The notes under the pieces were generated by a model. The model saw only the letters and a program-made list of their open reading frames with translations, was not told the origin of the DNA and ran no database searches. Position numbers and translations under genes: made by a program. Positions 47,436 to 58,667 of a DNA stretch of 64,000 nt are shown piece by piece. This stretch comes from Procambarus clarkii. Its lineage: Eukaryota > Arthropoda > Malacostraca > Decapoda > Cambaridae. Location: contig NC_091227.1 of assembly GCF_040958095.1 (NCBI RefSeq), positions 21,922,526 through 21,986,525 on the forward strand. The letters run 5' to 3'. Each line of letters starts with the position of its first letter. Position 1 is the stretch's first letter.

Positions 47436-47605
47436 TAGCACATACCACCACGACCCAGCACATATCACCACCACCACCACCACACCCACCACCACACCCA
47501 CCACCACACCCACCACCACACCACCACCACACCCACCACCACACCCACCACCACACCCACCACCACACACCAACACCCAGTACCTACCTCCTCCTCCACC
47601 ATCAC
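47436..47605. repeat. ACC/CACCACACC array, right part
   Basis: Continuation of the ACC-rich array beyond the SINE. It differs in being dominated by CACCACACC nonamers with few CAGTACC spacers. Confidence 0.85.
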
Positions 47606-49440
47606 CCCTTTGTTGATTGGCTGCAATTTATACTTACATTATCTACTTAGCATTATCATTTTTGTTGCAGTGGCAATGTCCTTAGAATTGTGCCTTGGTG
47701 TACTGTATCCTCAGCATATTTTGGGATATTTCTGTAGCAATCCAGGGATATTATACAGATTGGTATATTAATATTTAGCTAATGAATAGATTTTTATTGA
47801 GGGGTACATATGCCTCAAGATGTCACAGCAAGACACATTGACTAGCTCTTCTTGAATAACTTGAATAACACACAGCAAACACTGTTTTATCAATAATATC
47901 AGTTTTGGTTGAAAGTGCCTTGCTTTTATTAGCTTTTCAACATAAGGTCTTGTCGTAGCTTAAGTACAGTACATCACAAGCCATATAGAAGCAAGATCCA
48001 TTTTATTCCATGCCTTGCTTTTAATTGCAATCATGCTATAAAACTAATATCACAGGGAATAATTGAGAAATTAGGTATTTATCACCCTCTTTAAAAAAAA
48101 AAAAAAATGAGTTGCTAGGTCAAAAGCCTGAAAAGTCTGCCTTCAGTGTTGAGTAATTGCAGTTTATAGATGTTATTAGTATTTCTTCACAAACCCCTCC
48201 TGAAAAATTAATGTGCAATTTACTTAATTGAGTAGATGAAATAATATTTTGGGAGGCTATATTTTAATACTGTACAAGGTATGTGTATCAAAGCTTTTGC
48301 AATTATTAATTTGAAATTACCATAATTTTCCCTATTACCATTTTGCTGGAAATTACAAGTGTCTACATAATATCAATCCAATCAAGAGTAGGAGTGTGCA
48401 TGTAGCCAGCCTCCGTGTCCCCTCCAAAGGTAAGTTGCTGGCGACAGGCACACTCTTGGTAGGTAGCTGGCTCTCTTTTTAGATTGTGGATGTATTATTT
48501 CATGTGGAAGTGTGTTGAATTATTCTTGCTGACAAAGTTTTGTAGAAAACCTTGCAAGTTTTATTAAATGTACATCGAGTTCTAGTACCAGTATATTATA
48601 TATTGTGACTCAAAATCCATTTGTTGACAATTGTCTGTTTTGTATTTATCCTAACAATACAGAGTACTACTGTTCATGTTTTGTATAGACAAAAATAAGG
48701 AGCAAGTGTATCAAATATAACAAAATTGTGGTACTGTTTGTTACCAGTAATACAAAAAATCTGAATAACTCTGAATATAAATGGAGTGAAAAGTGGTTCA
48801 ATATAGGATGTGTATTTCAGTAAAGCATCCTCCTAAATTTTAATTCAACACACTTCTTTTAAATGTTATATTTTTTCCATGTAATATTATTTGGTGATCC
48901 AATGCATATAATTTATTTATTCATTGGATTCAATTACTGACGAGGCAATAAACTATAGTATGAAGGCAACTTTGTTCGTGATTTCTAAAAGGAAACTTCC
49001 TACATTGTTTTGACAACTAAACTGAAAATTTCTTACAAAAAGTATTAACGGAAAATCTTACTAATGGTTTTGTATTATGAGAAATGATTTCCAAGCTTTA
49101 ATTGGAATTTTAATTTTAGTGAGGAAGCAGTGGAAATGTGTAAGATTTTTCTTTTATGAGAAATATTTGGGCACAAAATATGAAGAAAATAAACTTGCAC
49201 GTACTGTACCCACGTAATTCATGCAAAATATTCTACATAATTCGGGTCATCCATCATCATGTCATTCATCTCTTATTTTTTAAAAACAATAAATATTTAA
49301 AATATATGATTAAAAGATTAAGGACTTTGATATTCCATAGCACAAGCTACATGAGTTCGTTTTGTTTGCTAATGCATTTTGTGTTGCTATCTTGAAAGTA
49401 CAGTACTGTACCTACATTGTTGTTGTTGTTGGCAATGCAG
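47606..49440. other. end of intron 4, nothing recognised
   Basis: AT-rich sequence between the array and the first finger exon. The A13 run near 48092 and short frames such as 49156-49395 have no recognisable content. Confidence 0.5.
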
Positions 49441-49503
49441 TGATGCTAGAGAAATGGCACAGGCAGTGTGGTGCATGATGCTGAGAGGATTCTTCTCTTC
49501 TAG

Positions 49504-49755
49504 GGGCGTGGCAGAGAGTCAGAGGAAGATCCAGCCACGCCCCCCTGGCCTGAGTGGTTGGGGTCTGGGGTTGGTCATACCTGCCCTTTCTGTGGCAAGA
49601 CTTTTCTCAAGAAGTTCAATCTGGTGACACATGTCCGCATCCACACTGGAGAGAGGCCATTCCAGTGCCCCTACTGTCCATACAGAGCCAACCACTGCTC
49701 TCATCTCAAGTCACATGTCAGGAAGCTCCACTTAGAGAAAGAGCATCCCATCTAA
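49504..49755 (+). CDS. alternative last exon A: two C2H2 zinc fingers
   Basis: 83 residues then TAA, starting GRGRESEEDPATPPWPEW after the acceptor TTCTTCTCTTCTAG (49503). Finger 1 is C27-x2-C30-x12-H43-x3-H47. An HTGERPF linker follows, then finger 2, C55-x2-C58-x12-H71-x4-H76. Both are complete and can bind zinc. Joined in phase 0 to exon 4 it gives a 445-residue protein. The leader lacks the second-position Cys found in exons B-D. No polyadenylation signal lies before exon B 134 bp downstream, so its 3' UTR probably runs through B. The role, sequence-specific DNA binding in the nucleus, follows from the family. Confidence 0.92.
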   Translation, partial: GRGRESEEDPATPPWPEWLGSGVGHTCPFCGKTFLKKFNLVTHVRIHTGERPFQCPYCPYRANHCSHLKSHVRKLHLEKEHPI

Positions 49756-49889
49756 TAATATGTGAAGATGATATCACCACAGAAGATGGAGAGCTGCATT
49801 TCCTTTTCAAAGATAACTGGCCAAATGGTAGCATTGAAGGGAGATTGGATGGTATAAAGGTGGTGGTAATGTGCCTTGTCTCATTCTAG
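49756..49889 (+). other. 134-bp gap between finger exons A and B
   Basis: From the stop of exon A to the acceptor of exon B. It must serve both as 3' UTR for A and as intron end (branch point and acceptor) for B. The pyrimidine tract CCTTGTCTCATTCTAG closes it. No AATAAA is present. Confidence 0.7.
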
Positions 49890-50132
49890 GCATGCCATGA
49901 GGGAGGCGTTGTGAGTGGCAATGGGATGCCATCATCAGGGTTTACAGCTGGTGGGAAGATCCTGAGGCACACTTGCCCAGTATGTGGACGTACGAGTCGA
50001 GACAGCTACGACCTGAAGAAACATATACGTACCCATACTGGGGAAAAACCTTATGCCTGCCCACACTGCTCATATCGAGCAACAACTAGTAGTAGCATCA
50101 AATCTCATTTGGATCGCCACCATTGGCATTAG
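49890..50132 (+). CDS. alternative last exon B: two C2H2 zinc fingers
   Basis: 80 residues then TAG, beginning [12 protein letters not shown] after the acceptor CTCATTCTAG (49889). Finger 1 is C29-x2-C32-x12-H45-x3-H49 with helix [10 protein letters not shown]. An HTGEKPY linker follows, then finger 2, C57-x2-C60-x12-H73-x3/4-H77/78. With the shared exons it predicts a 442-residue protein. The finger 1 helix is identical to that of exon C, so the two isoforms should contact similar bases through this finger, while the other fingers differ. Candidate polyadenylation signals lie at 50256 and 50516. Confidence 0.93.
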   Translation, partial: ACHEGGVVSGNGMPSSGFTAGGKILRHTCPVCGRTSRDSYDLKKHIRTHTGEKPYACPHCSYRATTSSSIKSHLDRHHWH

Positions 50133-50255
50133 ATAACATATTACATAATTTTTTTTATTTTGAATTTTCGAATACTACTACTACACCTCATATTTTTAAA
50201 ATGTGGTCTCTTGCCTTACAAAGTCCACAATGTTGAGCTGGTTAAACATATCTAT

Positions 50256-50261
50256 AATAAA
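50256..50261 (+). other. candidate polyadenylation signal AATAAA (exons A/B)
   Basis: First AATAAA downstream of the exon B stop, 124 bp away. A second lies at 50516-50521. Either could serve exon B and, by read-through, exon A. Confidence 0.45.
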
Positions 50262-50269
50262 ACTTGAAA

Positions 50270-50930
50270 TATTTTTCTGAAGCATACAGGAAATAAATGA
50301 AAATCGAATATACCAGGAACTTATCATGAGAAAATTTGAATTTTTTCAAGCCCTTCTGCGTTCATTAACTGATACTTCTTGGTGTAATATTGTTTTATAC
50401 TAACATATATTATTGGTCTAAAAATCACAGGTACAATTTTTCATCAGTGAACATCTATCCATTTGTACAGTATTACCATAAGTTCTTTAAAGATTGCTGT
50501 GAAAGTTTTTGAAAGAATAAAGTGCTTACATTGTTATATGTTGTCTTTTCAATGCTACAATAGATTAAGAAGGAAACCTAATTTACTGAGATATGGTTAC
50601 GATTAGCACATATTGTACCGAAGTTATACAAATGATCTGAACAAGAAAATTTTATGATAATTAGGTAATTAATGTTTTTATATTGGTTACCTTGGAAAGT
50701 TAAGAACTGTAGTAAGTTAGAATTATATTTAGAATGATTTATATTTTATTTGAAGATTCCTGGTTCAAAAGAAAATAAAAAAAATAAATCCTGGATACTA
50801 CTTATCCATATACTTAAAATGAATTTTATTTTACATATGTTTTGAACCATTTAACATCTCCCAGAAAAAAACTATGATTTTTCGTGAGAATATACTTTTG
50901 AATGGTTTTTAATAAATTACTGATATTAAC
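50270..50930. other. AT-rich sequence after exon B
   Basis: Likely 3' UTR in its first few hundred bases, then intron or intergenic-like sequence relative to the downstream exons. No other feature seen. Confidence 0.4.
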
Positions 50931-50938
50931 CTAAAAAT

Positions 50939-51211
50939 TTAGTGAAGAGAGAAAAAAAAAGGATATAAAACAAACAAGGCTACATTATTTTTAATGTGCA
51001 CAATTTTGTTTTTAATTTTTAAAATGTTTTTTTTTGTAGTATGTGGTTTAGCTTCATCCTCTTCCTTGTCATGCTCCTTACTTTCCTCTGTGGTGTCATT
51101 AAGATTCTGAACAATCTCTTCAGTTGTCACACTGTAACTTGAGTCAGTAGCACCTTCATGTTGACTGCTGTTGCCCCTGTACATCTTTTTTAGCAAAAAA
51201 GTAGCTAACAA
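50939..51211 (-). mobile_element. possible Tigger/pogo-type transposase C-terminal remnant
   Basis: A 90-codon minus-strand frame with a strongly acidic stretch, VTTEEIVQNLND then T-T-E-E-S-K-E-H-D-K-E-E-D-E. Acidic tails with a T-x-E-E-I-V motif occur after the DDE domain in pogo/Tigger transposases. There is no DDE core or paired terminal repeat nearby, so this is a tentative reading. A chance frame or fragment of a host gene are alternatives. Confidence 0.25.
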
Positions 51212-51479
51212 TGCAATGAAGAAAATGTTTTAAGGAAAATCATTCAGGTATGGAGTGTCACCTTGTTTCAGACAAAAATAAAGAAATGCATAGCTAGTTA
51301 ATGTTGTTGCGGCAGGCAAGTTATTTTGGCTAGGAAAGAGAGATTTCTTATAGTAGGTACAGTACTGTACTGTATTTGATATTTGCATAATTTTTTAAAT
51401 AGCTGCTATGCATTGTATTAAGATACATGTACAGTATTTTGTCACCAAGTATTTGTAAACATAGGCTCCCAATGCTCAG

Positions 51480-53410
51480 CAACCTATCATAAGATGGTCC
51501 AAGTGGGTCTTCAGTAGCTCCAGAGATATCTCGAGCTACTGAAGTTTAAATTATTGCATCCTACTGTAGCTCAATAGTGATGGAATGTTCACAGATAACA
51601 ACAAAGAAATTAATTAAATTCTGAGGCAACAGTAAGATTCTGTTTGCAATAAACCCTTAAACGCATTGAAGATCAGTGATGCAACTGAATTCCTTTGAAT
51701 GTGATTCCAACATTGAAACATGTATCAGATGTCACCCAAACACCACTGGACTTTGAAGTAGCCATAGACAGCATGTCTTTGCACTCTGCACCAAGCCCAG
51801 ATTACTGGAATTTTATATTCATCAAGAATAACAATAAACCACTATCACAAGCCCTACACATATTTTGGAGATTAAGCCATTATACAGGTGTTGTCCCTGA
51901 CATGTTTAAAATGGTGGAAAGCATGCCACTGCACAAGAGGTAGTAAAGCAGGCGCATTTTTTTCCCCACAAAGATCTTTGAACAAGTGCAAGAAGTAATT
52001 CACAAATCACGTGAAGTCATAGTGTGTACATAACCCTGGAGAACATGGGCTGAGAATAGGGTGCTCCTCCTGCCTCGCACAATTACTAGATCACTATGAC
52101 ATGGCTTTAGGTGTCATGGATGATGAGAAAAAAGCTGATGTTGTATACACACATTTTGCAAAAGCCTTCGATAATGTTGCAATGGTGTTATTGCACAAAA
52201 TGTGCACAAAAGGAATTTCTGGGAATAGGAGATGGATTCTTAATTTCCCAATGAACAAAACCCAGTGTGTAATAGTCAACACAGTAAAATCCTGATTATT
52301 CACTAAAAAGCCAAGTCCCCCAAGATATTGTGCTTGCTCCAGTAGTTTTTGTCATCTTGTCATCCTCATATCAGACAGACAAGAATACAAATTATAGTAG
52401 TGTATCATTCCTTGTGAATAACACTAGCATTTTCATTAACACAATAAAGAGGACACAGCAAACCTATAATCTTATGTTAATCAGGCCTTTCGATGAACCA
52501 CAGGAAATATGTTAAATAAAGATAAATTCCAGCTAAACTACTGTTTGAAAAAAAAAATCAGAACGGAAATCACCTTCAAAATACTGTACAGTAAAATCAC
52601 ACACGTTAAATAAAAAGGCAGTATAAAAGATTTAAGAGAAATCGTGTCTAAAAACCTTACTTTTAAAGAACACAGAGCAGCTTCATAACTACAGGAAAAA
52701 TTGCAGGCATAACTAAACCTTTGAAAGAGAGTTAATACCAATGATTATGCTTTTTAAGATGCTGGTGCTCTCTAGGGTGAAATATTGTTGTGCATTAATG
52801 CCCTATTCAAAGCTGGGGAAGTTGGTGACATGGAGAGCATGCAAAAATCTTGCATGCATCTTCTCACTTCCTGAATCCATTCGGTAAAACATGGAAATTA
52901 TTGGTACCACTTCAAATATTTTAAATTTGTAGTCTCAAGAGTGCAGACAGGAGAGATATACTGTATAATAATTATATGTAAAATATTTGTTGGAATTATT
53001 CCAAATCTGCTCACAGTTATAACCACATGAAACCATGAGGTATGAAAGGATTATGATAGCTCCGTTGAAAGAGCAGAGGTACAGTTAGTACGTTGAGACT
53101 TATCAAATGAAACTTAACAATATCAAGGGCCCAGGACTTTTTGACATTCTCCCTCTAGACATGAGTGATATAACTGGGTGACCTGTCATGGAGTTCAAGT
53201 GAGAACCTACAAACACCTTCAATAGAAAATTTGACAAATGGCTTCAAATGATTCCTGATCAACCAGGCTGTGATGCAAACATCAGGCTGCAAGTAGCTGC
53301 ATCAAACAGCCTGGTTGACCCACACTGCAGTACTAACTAGAAGGCTAGGTCAGAGACCAGGCAACAGGGACGTTGAGCGCCGGAACCAACTACCAACCGG
53401 TAGAAATTAT
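51480..53410 (+). mobile_element. LINE reverse transcriptase to 3' UTR
   Basis: The most complete sense LINE 3' half in the window. Pre-domain at 51695-51943; reverse transcriptase motif A-like Y-T-H-F-A-K-A-F-D-N-V at about 52147-52180; NRRWILNFPMNKTQCVIVN at about 52222-52280; C-terminal tail from about 52741 with CPIQSWGSW-like residues; and a 3' UTR with CAACAGCCTGGTTGACC-like, GGTCAGAGACCAGGCAAC and GAACCAACTACCAACCGG ending near 53401. Several stops show it is inactive. Its tail matches 13.0-13.17, 27.42-27.56 and 57.3-57.4 kb. Confidence 0.75.
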
Positions 53411-53848
53411 TTATGATTTAAAAATTTGGTAACCGATGATTTTTATCACCTTTGTGCACTCATGTTTCTCCTTTCAGATAATATAATTAAAGTTTCATAA
53501 AATTTCTGAGAAGCCGATTAGCTCTAAATGGTATACAGTTGGCCTGTGAAACCTAGAATACTTTATGCCATTCTGAACCCATTCCAGACACAAATATTCT
53601 GATTGAATATATTTTGGACATTTGCTCTCATTTAGTTATGATATTGTATAAACAAACAACTTTATATTGCAGTATTAAAAAATTTCTGTGGTAAATAATT
53701 TTGTGAATAGTTACTGCTGTAATGTTGAATTGTTACTAAATTTACAATAAATAAGTGATGTTTCTTGTGCAAGATTGCAACAGATACAAATATATAAATA
53801 CAGTGGGATTCCCCGGGAATCAACGCAAGATACCCATCATCCAGATCT

Positions 53849-55760
53849 TTAACCCTTGTGGTGTTAAGGGCTATTTGGCCTTTGTCACCCACAGGCGCAT
53901 AACAAAAAAAAAAATTTTCTTAACCTGTTAATTTGTGTTCCCTGATCATGGGAAAAATAATAAAAAAAATCGTAAGTGGCATATTTTGGCCGCAATAGCT
54001 CGAGGAAGTCTGGCAAAAAAAAAAAAAAAGTGGTGCTGATTCAGTAAGCGTCGGGAAAGTTATGTTTCCCCAAAGCTGTCAGGCGGGGGATTGCCACAAA
54101 GATATAATTACCTAATCTCTGATTGATTTCTTCTTCATTTTTTTACTGTAATATTATTCAATAGTGTGTAGTGTGATATATTTATATAATGTGTGAATCA
54201 TCGCTGTACTCAAAATTATGGTGTGCATATTATTGATTCAATTATGTTCATAAAACAGTGAACAAATACTTTGTCGGTTATTACACTATATACACAGGTT
54301 GTATATAAGTATCTGCATGTTTTGTTCACCATAATGAACTACTAAGTTGATAATGCGAGTCAAAAAGCAAAGATGAGTGGTTACATCTGCTAGCCAGCCA
54401 CTCCCCACCACTCCCTCCCTCAGAAACTCCTCACTCGCCAAATTCCGCCTCCCACCATACTGTGTTTACTTTTATTCACTATATACAGACGTTATATATA
54501 AGTATCTACATGTTCTGTTCACCATAAACTGTTCATCTAAGCTGGTATAGGGCACAATGAGCATAGTGGCCACCCTTACACAGCATGACAAGGCAGGAAG
54601 ATGATGCCACCTCCCTCACCAAAATGGCTTCTTCCAACACTCCTTTTGCTGTTATTACACTATATATACACGTTATATGTATCTACATTTGTGTTCACCA
54701 TAGCGAACCATTAATCTTGTATGATGAAGGCAGACAGTAACAGGTGGCCACACACAACTCATGCTCCTCTCCTTCCCTCCCACCCTCACTAGTTCAAGGC
54801 CAGATGCACTAACATTCCTCCTTCAAGTATACTGTTTGTGGTGTTATTACCCTATATACACACATTATATATAAGTATCTACATGTTTTGTTTTCCATAA
54901 CTGTTCAACTAAGCCGGTATAGTGCCCAATGGGCATAGTGGCCACCCTTACCCCAGCATGACAAGTCATGCAGATGTTGCCACCTCCCTCACCAAAATGG
55001 CTTCTCCCAACACACCTTTTTCTGTCATTACACTATATATACACGTTATATATAAGTATCTCTACATTTGTGTTCACCATAAGGAACCACTAAGTTGGTA
55101 TGCTGAGTTAAACAGCAGCAAGGAGTGACCGCTACACACCAGCTAGCCCGCCACTAGCTGCCACTCCCTGCCTCACCTCGCCTCGCCTGACTCTCCAACA
55201 TTCTCTTCCCACCATACTATTTTTATTTTATTCACTATATACAGACGTTATATATAAGTATCTGCGTGTGTTTTGTTCACCATAATGAACCACCAAGCTG
55301 GTATAATGAGTCCAGACAGTAAAAGGTGGTCAGAGTCAGCAGACAACGCTACCTCCCTCCCCACCAAGATTACTCCTCCCACTACAGTGCTAATTATCAC
55401 AACAATCCTGCTATTATCAGAATCCTGGACATTTTTCACAGTCAGGGGTCTTCTGTAATACTGTACTGTCATCGCTAAATAATGGCATGTACATATATAT
55501 GTTTTGACATTTTTAGGCGATGCTGTGGTCACAAGCTGAACAGCAGTGCTGTGAGCTCATGATGCGTATGGTGGCTCATTCAGTACTGAGGCCCTAATAC
55601 CCGGGAATGTTGCCCACGATTTTATTTAAAAATGGCATCTGTTTCAAGAGTCCCTATGAAGGTGAGGAGAACGCTGTGTATCCGCGGGCCGTTTAAATCT
55701 TGCGTAGTACTCCAACACGTCATATGACGTGATTGGCAATTTTGGGTAAGATACTCAACA
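53849..55760. mobile_element. large dispersed element with internal satellite
   Basis: Starts at TTAACCCTTGTGGTGTTAAG (53849). Outer parts at 53920-54240 and 55500-55700 match the repeat copies at 8.74-8.90 and 15.10-15.56 kb, and the middle is a six-unit tandem array. A matching right TTAA end was not found. No transposase frame is evident. It is probably non-autonomous, perhaps related to the other TTAA elements. Confidence 0.5.
54270..55470. repeat. six-copy ~190-bp degenerate tandem array
   Basis: The anchor TACACTATATACACG-like motif followed by TTATATATAAGTATCTACATG recurs near 54284, 54476, 54658, 54850, 55030 and 55232, spaced 180-202 bp. Each unit continues with GTTCACCATAA-GAACCA and then a CT-rich part (CCACCTCCCTCACCA-like). 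Units alternate in detail: copies near 54540 and 54905 share GCTGGTATAGGGCACAATGA-like wording, so array growth may have involved pairs. Confidence 0.8.
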
Positions 55761-57240
55761 CATCAATGGGAAGTCTCCGTGCCACCTAGTAAAAGATTAA
55801 AAATATCCTTACCTAACCTTAACAAATACAGTTAGCTTACCCAGACATACTCATTGTAAATAAAATAAGAGGTGGAATGAATACAATGTTTATTAACATG
55901 GTTAACCACAAACACTTTGGCATATTTAACACCTCTAGCCTCTCCTAACTCCTGTTTTTCTTTTTTGGAAGCTATTTAGTTGCATGTCTGCCATTTTTTC
56001 AGTGTATTGATATGCTTCCCAAGATATGAGCACCATGCAACTGCTGTACAGGGTATATTATAAATTTGGTCTCGATGGCTGTGAACAAATTCTTTAATAT
56101 TTCGTCATCCATGTACAGCATTTGAAAGCGAATCTGAGATTGGAAAGTGTAACGTAGGTTCCTCTCACAAGGTGGTGCTCTTTGTGGTCCTCAAGGGACA
56201 GTTCTCAACCCAGTACCACCCATAGATCTCTATCAGAATTCTTTGGAGATTTTTCACATAGTTTGTAGGCAGTGTGAGAGGTAGGTGCTTGCAAGTGATC
56301 AGAAGGCTTACTGCTCACTGTCACAACCACCGACAGTCACTAATTACTAAATTTAGTGTTAACTAATTATTAAATTATGTTCTTCATCCTAAATAAAATG
56401 TGAAATCATAAACAAGTGTTTTGATGGGTTTACATGGCAATATATAAGTATTGTACCCATTTTTCTTAAGTTGAATGGCAAGATTGATTTGAGAATAAGG
56501 AGGGTATGGGAGAAAACAGCAGTTTTTACTAACCAACATAATCTAATTTTCACAGTGGCTTTCTTTAATTTTGTGTAAGCCTTCAGTACACAGTTTAATC
56601 ATATAAAGTAAGCATATAATGTAACCAATACAATATTTTGTAAGACCAGGTGCTCTAAATAAAAGTAATTTGCAAATAACAGTTGTGAAGTTGTATTGGG
56701 ATGGGAGAATTTCATGTTTTAATCTCTTGGGTCATATTACTATAGTGCTATGCTGTCCAAAATAATGTAAAACATGAGAGACTCAAATATGTTAATGTTA
56801 AAAGTACTGTACTGTACTGTAGTAGGTGAGTACGTGGCTGCCACCTTGGGCTGCCCGCTACAACTGTTCTTGCTTGTCTGTCTTGCCCCCTTCCACAACA
56901 TTATATCAACTCATCCATATTTGGTCACATTACAGCAACTTTCATGTCAGAGTTTTATGTATTGCTTCAAGGTACTCGGATGCATGCTGATCTAAGTCGT
57001 GTGCAGCATCTGAAGCAATTAAAACTAGACAATAATATTATTTCTTTAGCAATGGGCAACTGTCAATCTGAGAGAGATACTGTTTGAAAGTCTGAGAGTC
57101 CAGTGTGGCAGTACGAGTGAATGAGAATTGTGTGAAAATTCTACCAATACTGTGCTGCAAAAACAAGTTTTCACCAATACATCTGTAAATATCTAATTAC
57201 CCTCAGGGTTAACTGTAAATTAATAGGCAGATTGGATATC
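55761..57240. other. no supported feature
   Basis: AT-rich, with short frames lacking domains. A small CTGTACTGTACTGTA patch lies near 56807-56821. Confidence 0.45.
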
Positions 57241-57299
57241 AAGATGTATGTTTCCTTGGCAAATACAAACAGGCCTCAAAATGATTGGCAACCAAAAAA

Positions 57300-57410
57300 T
57301 TATTACTCTCCTCAACCAAATAAGTGGTCATTGCAAGAAGTTAATTGTAGGAGGCCTGGTCAGAGACCGGGCCATGGGAACCTTGAACTTTGAACCACCA
57401 CAAGATATGG
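57300..57410 (+). mobile_element. LINE 3' UTR fragment
   Basis: GGCCTGGTCAGAGACCGGGC and CATGGGAACCTTGAAC (57353-57390) match the closing signature seen near 27.5 and 53.35 kb. Confidence 0.5.
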
Positions 57411-57519
57411 CAATTGTACATTACATAAAGGTATTTACAGTACGTAAGGGGGTGGTGGTTATTTATTCACATAGCAATTACATGCCTTTCCTTTCTGGAA
57501 GACTTTACAGATAATCCCC

Positions 57520-57725
57520 TCACCCCAATAGCTCATTGAAAACTTTTCCTATTAGTTTACCCTGAAAAATGACCTGCCAACCAGTTTACAACCAGGTACC
57601 CCAGTTACTGCTTGGTGAATACAGTAGAAGTAAATAGCACCTAGTCAGTTCTTCTTAGCCAGGACTTGAACAGAGACCAAATTCATTGTGAGGTGCAGGA
57701 TGAGTGTTGTTACTACTGTACCGCT
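57520..57725 (-). mobile_element. degenerate tRNA-like SINE
   Basis: + strand wording ACCAGGTACCCCAGTTACTGCTTGGTGAA and CCAGGACTTGAACAGAGACC, interpreted as a minus-strand SINE with box B near 57665. The head is strongly decayed. Confidence 0.4.
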
Positions 57726-58304
57726 ATTGACTGTGTTTACAAATGTGGAAATCAGCACTCAACAAAACTAAAATACTATAGTTGGTCTTTAGCATTGGTA
57801 CTTGTATTATTTAGTGTCACTAATAAACAACGGCATTTAAACAAAATTTGTTCATTATAATAGCATATAGCATAAATAGGTATCTGCAGTTATGCAGTAA
57901 ATATTTACATACATTGTCAATAGAATGCTATATAAACAGTATGCTAAATCTACTTGAAGGTAAAATAAGGAAAAAAACTTGAGGAAAAAAATTTCTTGAA
58001 TAGCTGGTTAAATAATGTTACTATGTTGTTACAGTATACCAGTACAGGTATTCAGAAATTTTACTACAAAAATACATACTGTATTATTATACAGAATTAA
58101 TATTGCAGTTCATAAACTGACATAAACTAAATCTTTAATGGCAATAGTGATTACTGAAGCAAATTACACAAATCACCACAGGTATTTAATTTCAGTTAAC
58201 TGTACGGAAAGAAGAATTAGACCCCAAGTCCTTAAAAAATAGAATTAAGGCTTGCATTATGTAGTCAGGGTGGTAACGTGGTAACATCCTTTGTCTTATT
58301 CTAG
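57726..58304. other. sequence before finger exon C
   Basis: AT-rich without recognised repeats. The last ~40 bp (58265-58304) resemble the corresponding intron end before exon B, as described in the findings. Confidence 0.5.
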
Positions 58305-58667
58305 GTGTGCCCTGAGAGAGGCGTTGGATTGAACAGTACCCTGCCACGTTCAACACTGTATAAGACAGATAGGAAGACACAGAGGTTTGGATGTCCTTTT
58401 TGTGGGCATGTTAGTCGTGACTCTTATGATCTCAAGAAACACATACGTACTCATACAGGAGAGAGGCCGTATGCTTGTCCACTTTGTACGTTTCGAACAA
58501 AGGATAGCAGTACTCTTAATGAACATCGTCGTATCCATACAAGAGAGCAGCGATATTCATGTCCATTTTGTTCTTATCGTTCTAATAAGAATTTAGATCT
58601 TAAGATTCATATAGAAAGTAAACATAATAATCAGTCAAATACATTGAAAACTCAGCTGTATGGTTAA
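58305..58667 (+). CDS. alternative last exon C: three C2H2 zinc fingers
   Basis: 120 residues then TAA, beginning [12 protein letters not shown] after the acceptor TTTGTCTTATTCTAG (58304). Finger 1 is C30-x2-C33-x12-H46-x3-H50, helix [10 protein letters not shown]. Finger 2 is C58-x2-C61-x12-H74-x3-H78. Finger 3 is C86-x2-C89-x12-H102-x4-H107. Linkers are HTGERPY, then the less canonical HTREQRY. With shared exons it predicts 482 residues, the longest isoform seen. Three fingers could contact up to about nine bases. The similarity of leader, finger 1 and upstream intron to exon B points to exon duplication, with a third finger gained here or lost in B. Candidate AATAAA at 59216. Confidence 0.94.
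   Translation: MCPERGVGLNSTLPRSTLYKTDRKTQRFGCPFCGHVSRDSYDLKKHIRTHTGERPYACPLCTFRTKDSSTLNEHRRIHTREQRYSCPFCSYRSNKNLDLKIHIESKHNNQSNTLKTQLYG

Larger units (their letters stand above)
18574..49503 (+). other. intron 4, 30.9 kb of repeats
   Basis: The long intron separates the shared half of the gene from the finger exons. I looked for the H-T-G-E-K/R-P linker and C-x2-C patterns and saw no further finger exon on the + strand, though short or atypical finger exons could escape reading by eye. Its contents are listed separately: LINE fragments on both strands, SINEs, TTAA elements, a broken DIRS-like element and an ACC-rich array. Confidence 0.75.

Noticed and set aside
18574..49503. Additional zinc-finger exons in intron 4
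   Set aside because: H-T-G-like codings (for example near 20752 and 25447) lack the C-x2-C and His spacing. None had an acceptor with an open frame.
53849..57214. A 3.4 kb TTAA element ending at GGGTTAA near 57208
   Set aside because: The right end matches only the first few bases of the left end, and unrelated sequence lies between 55.8 and 57.2 kb.
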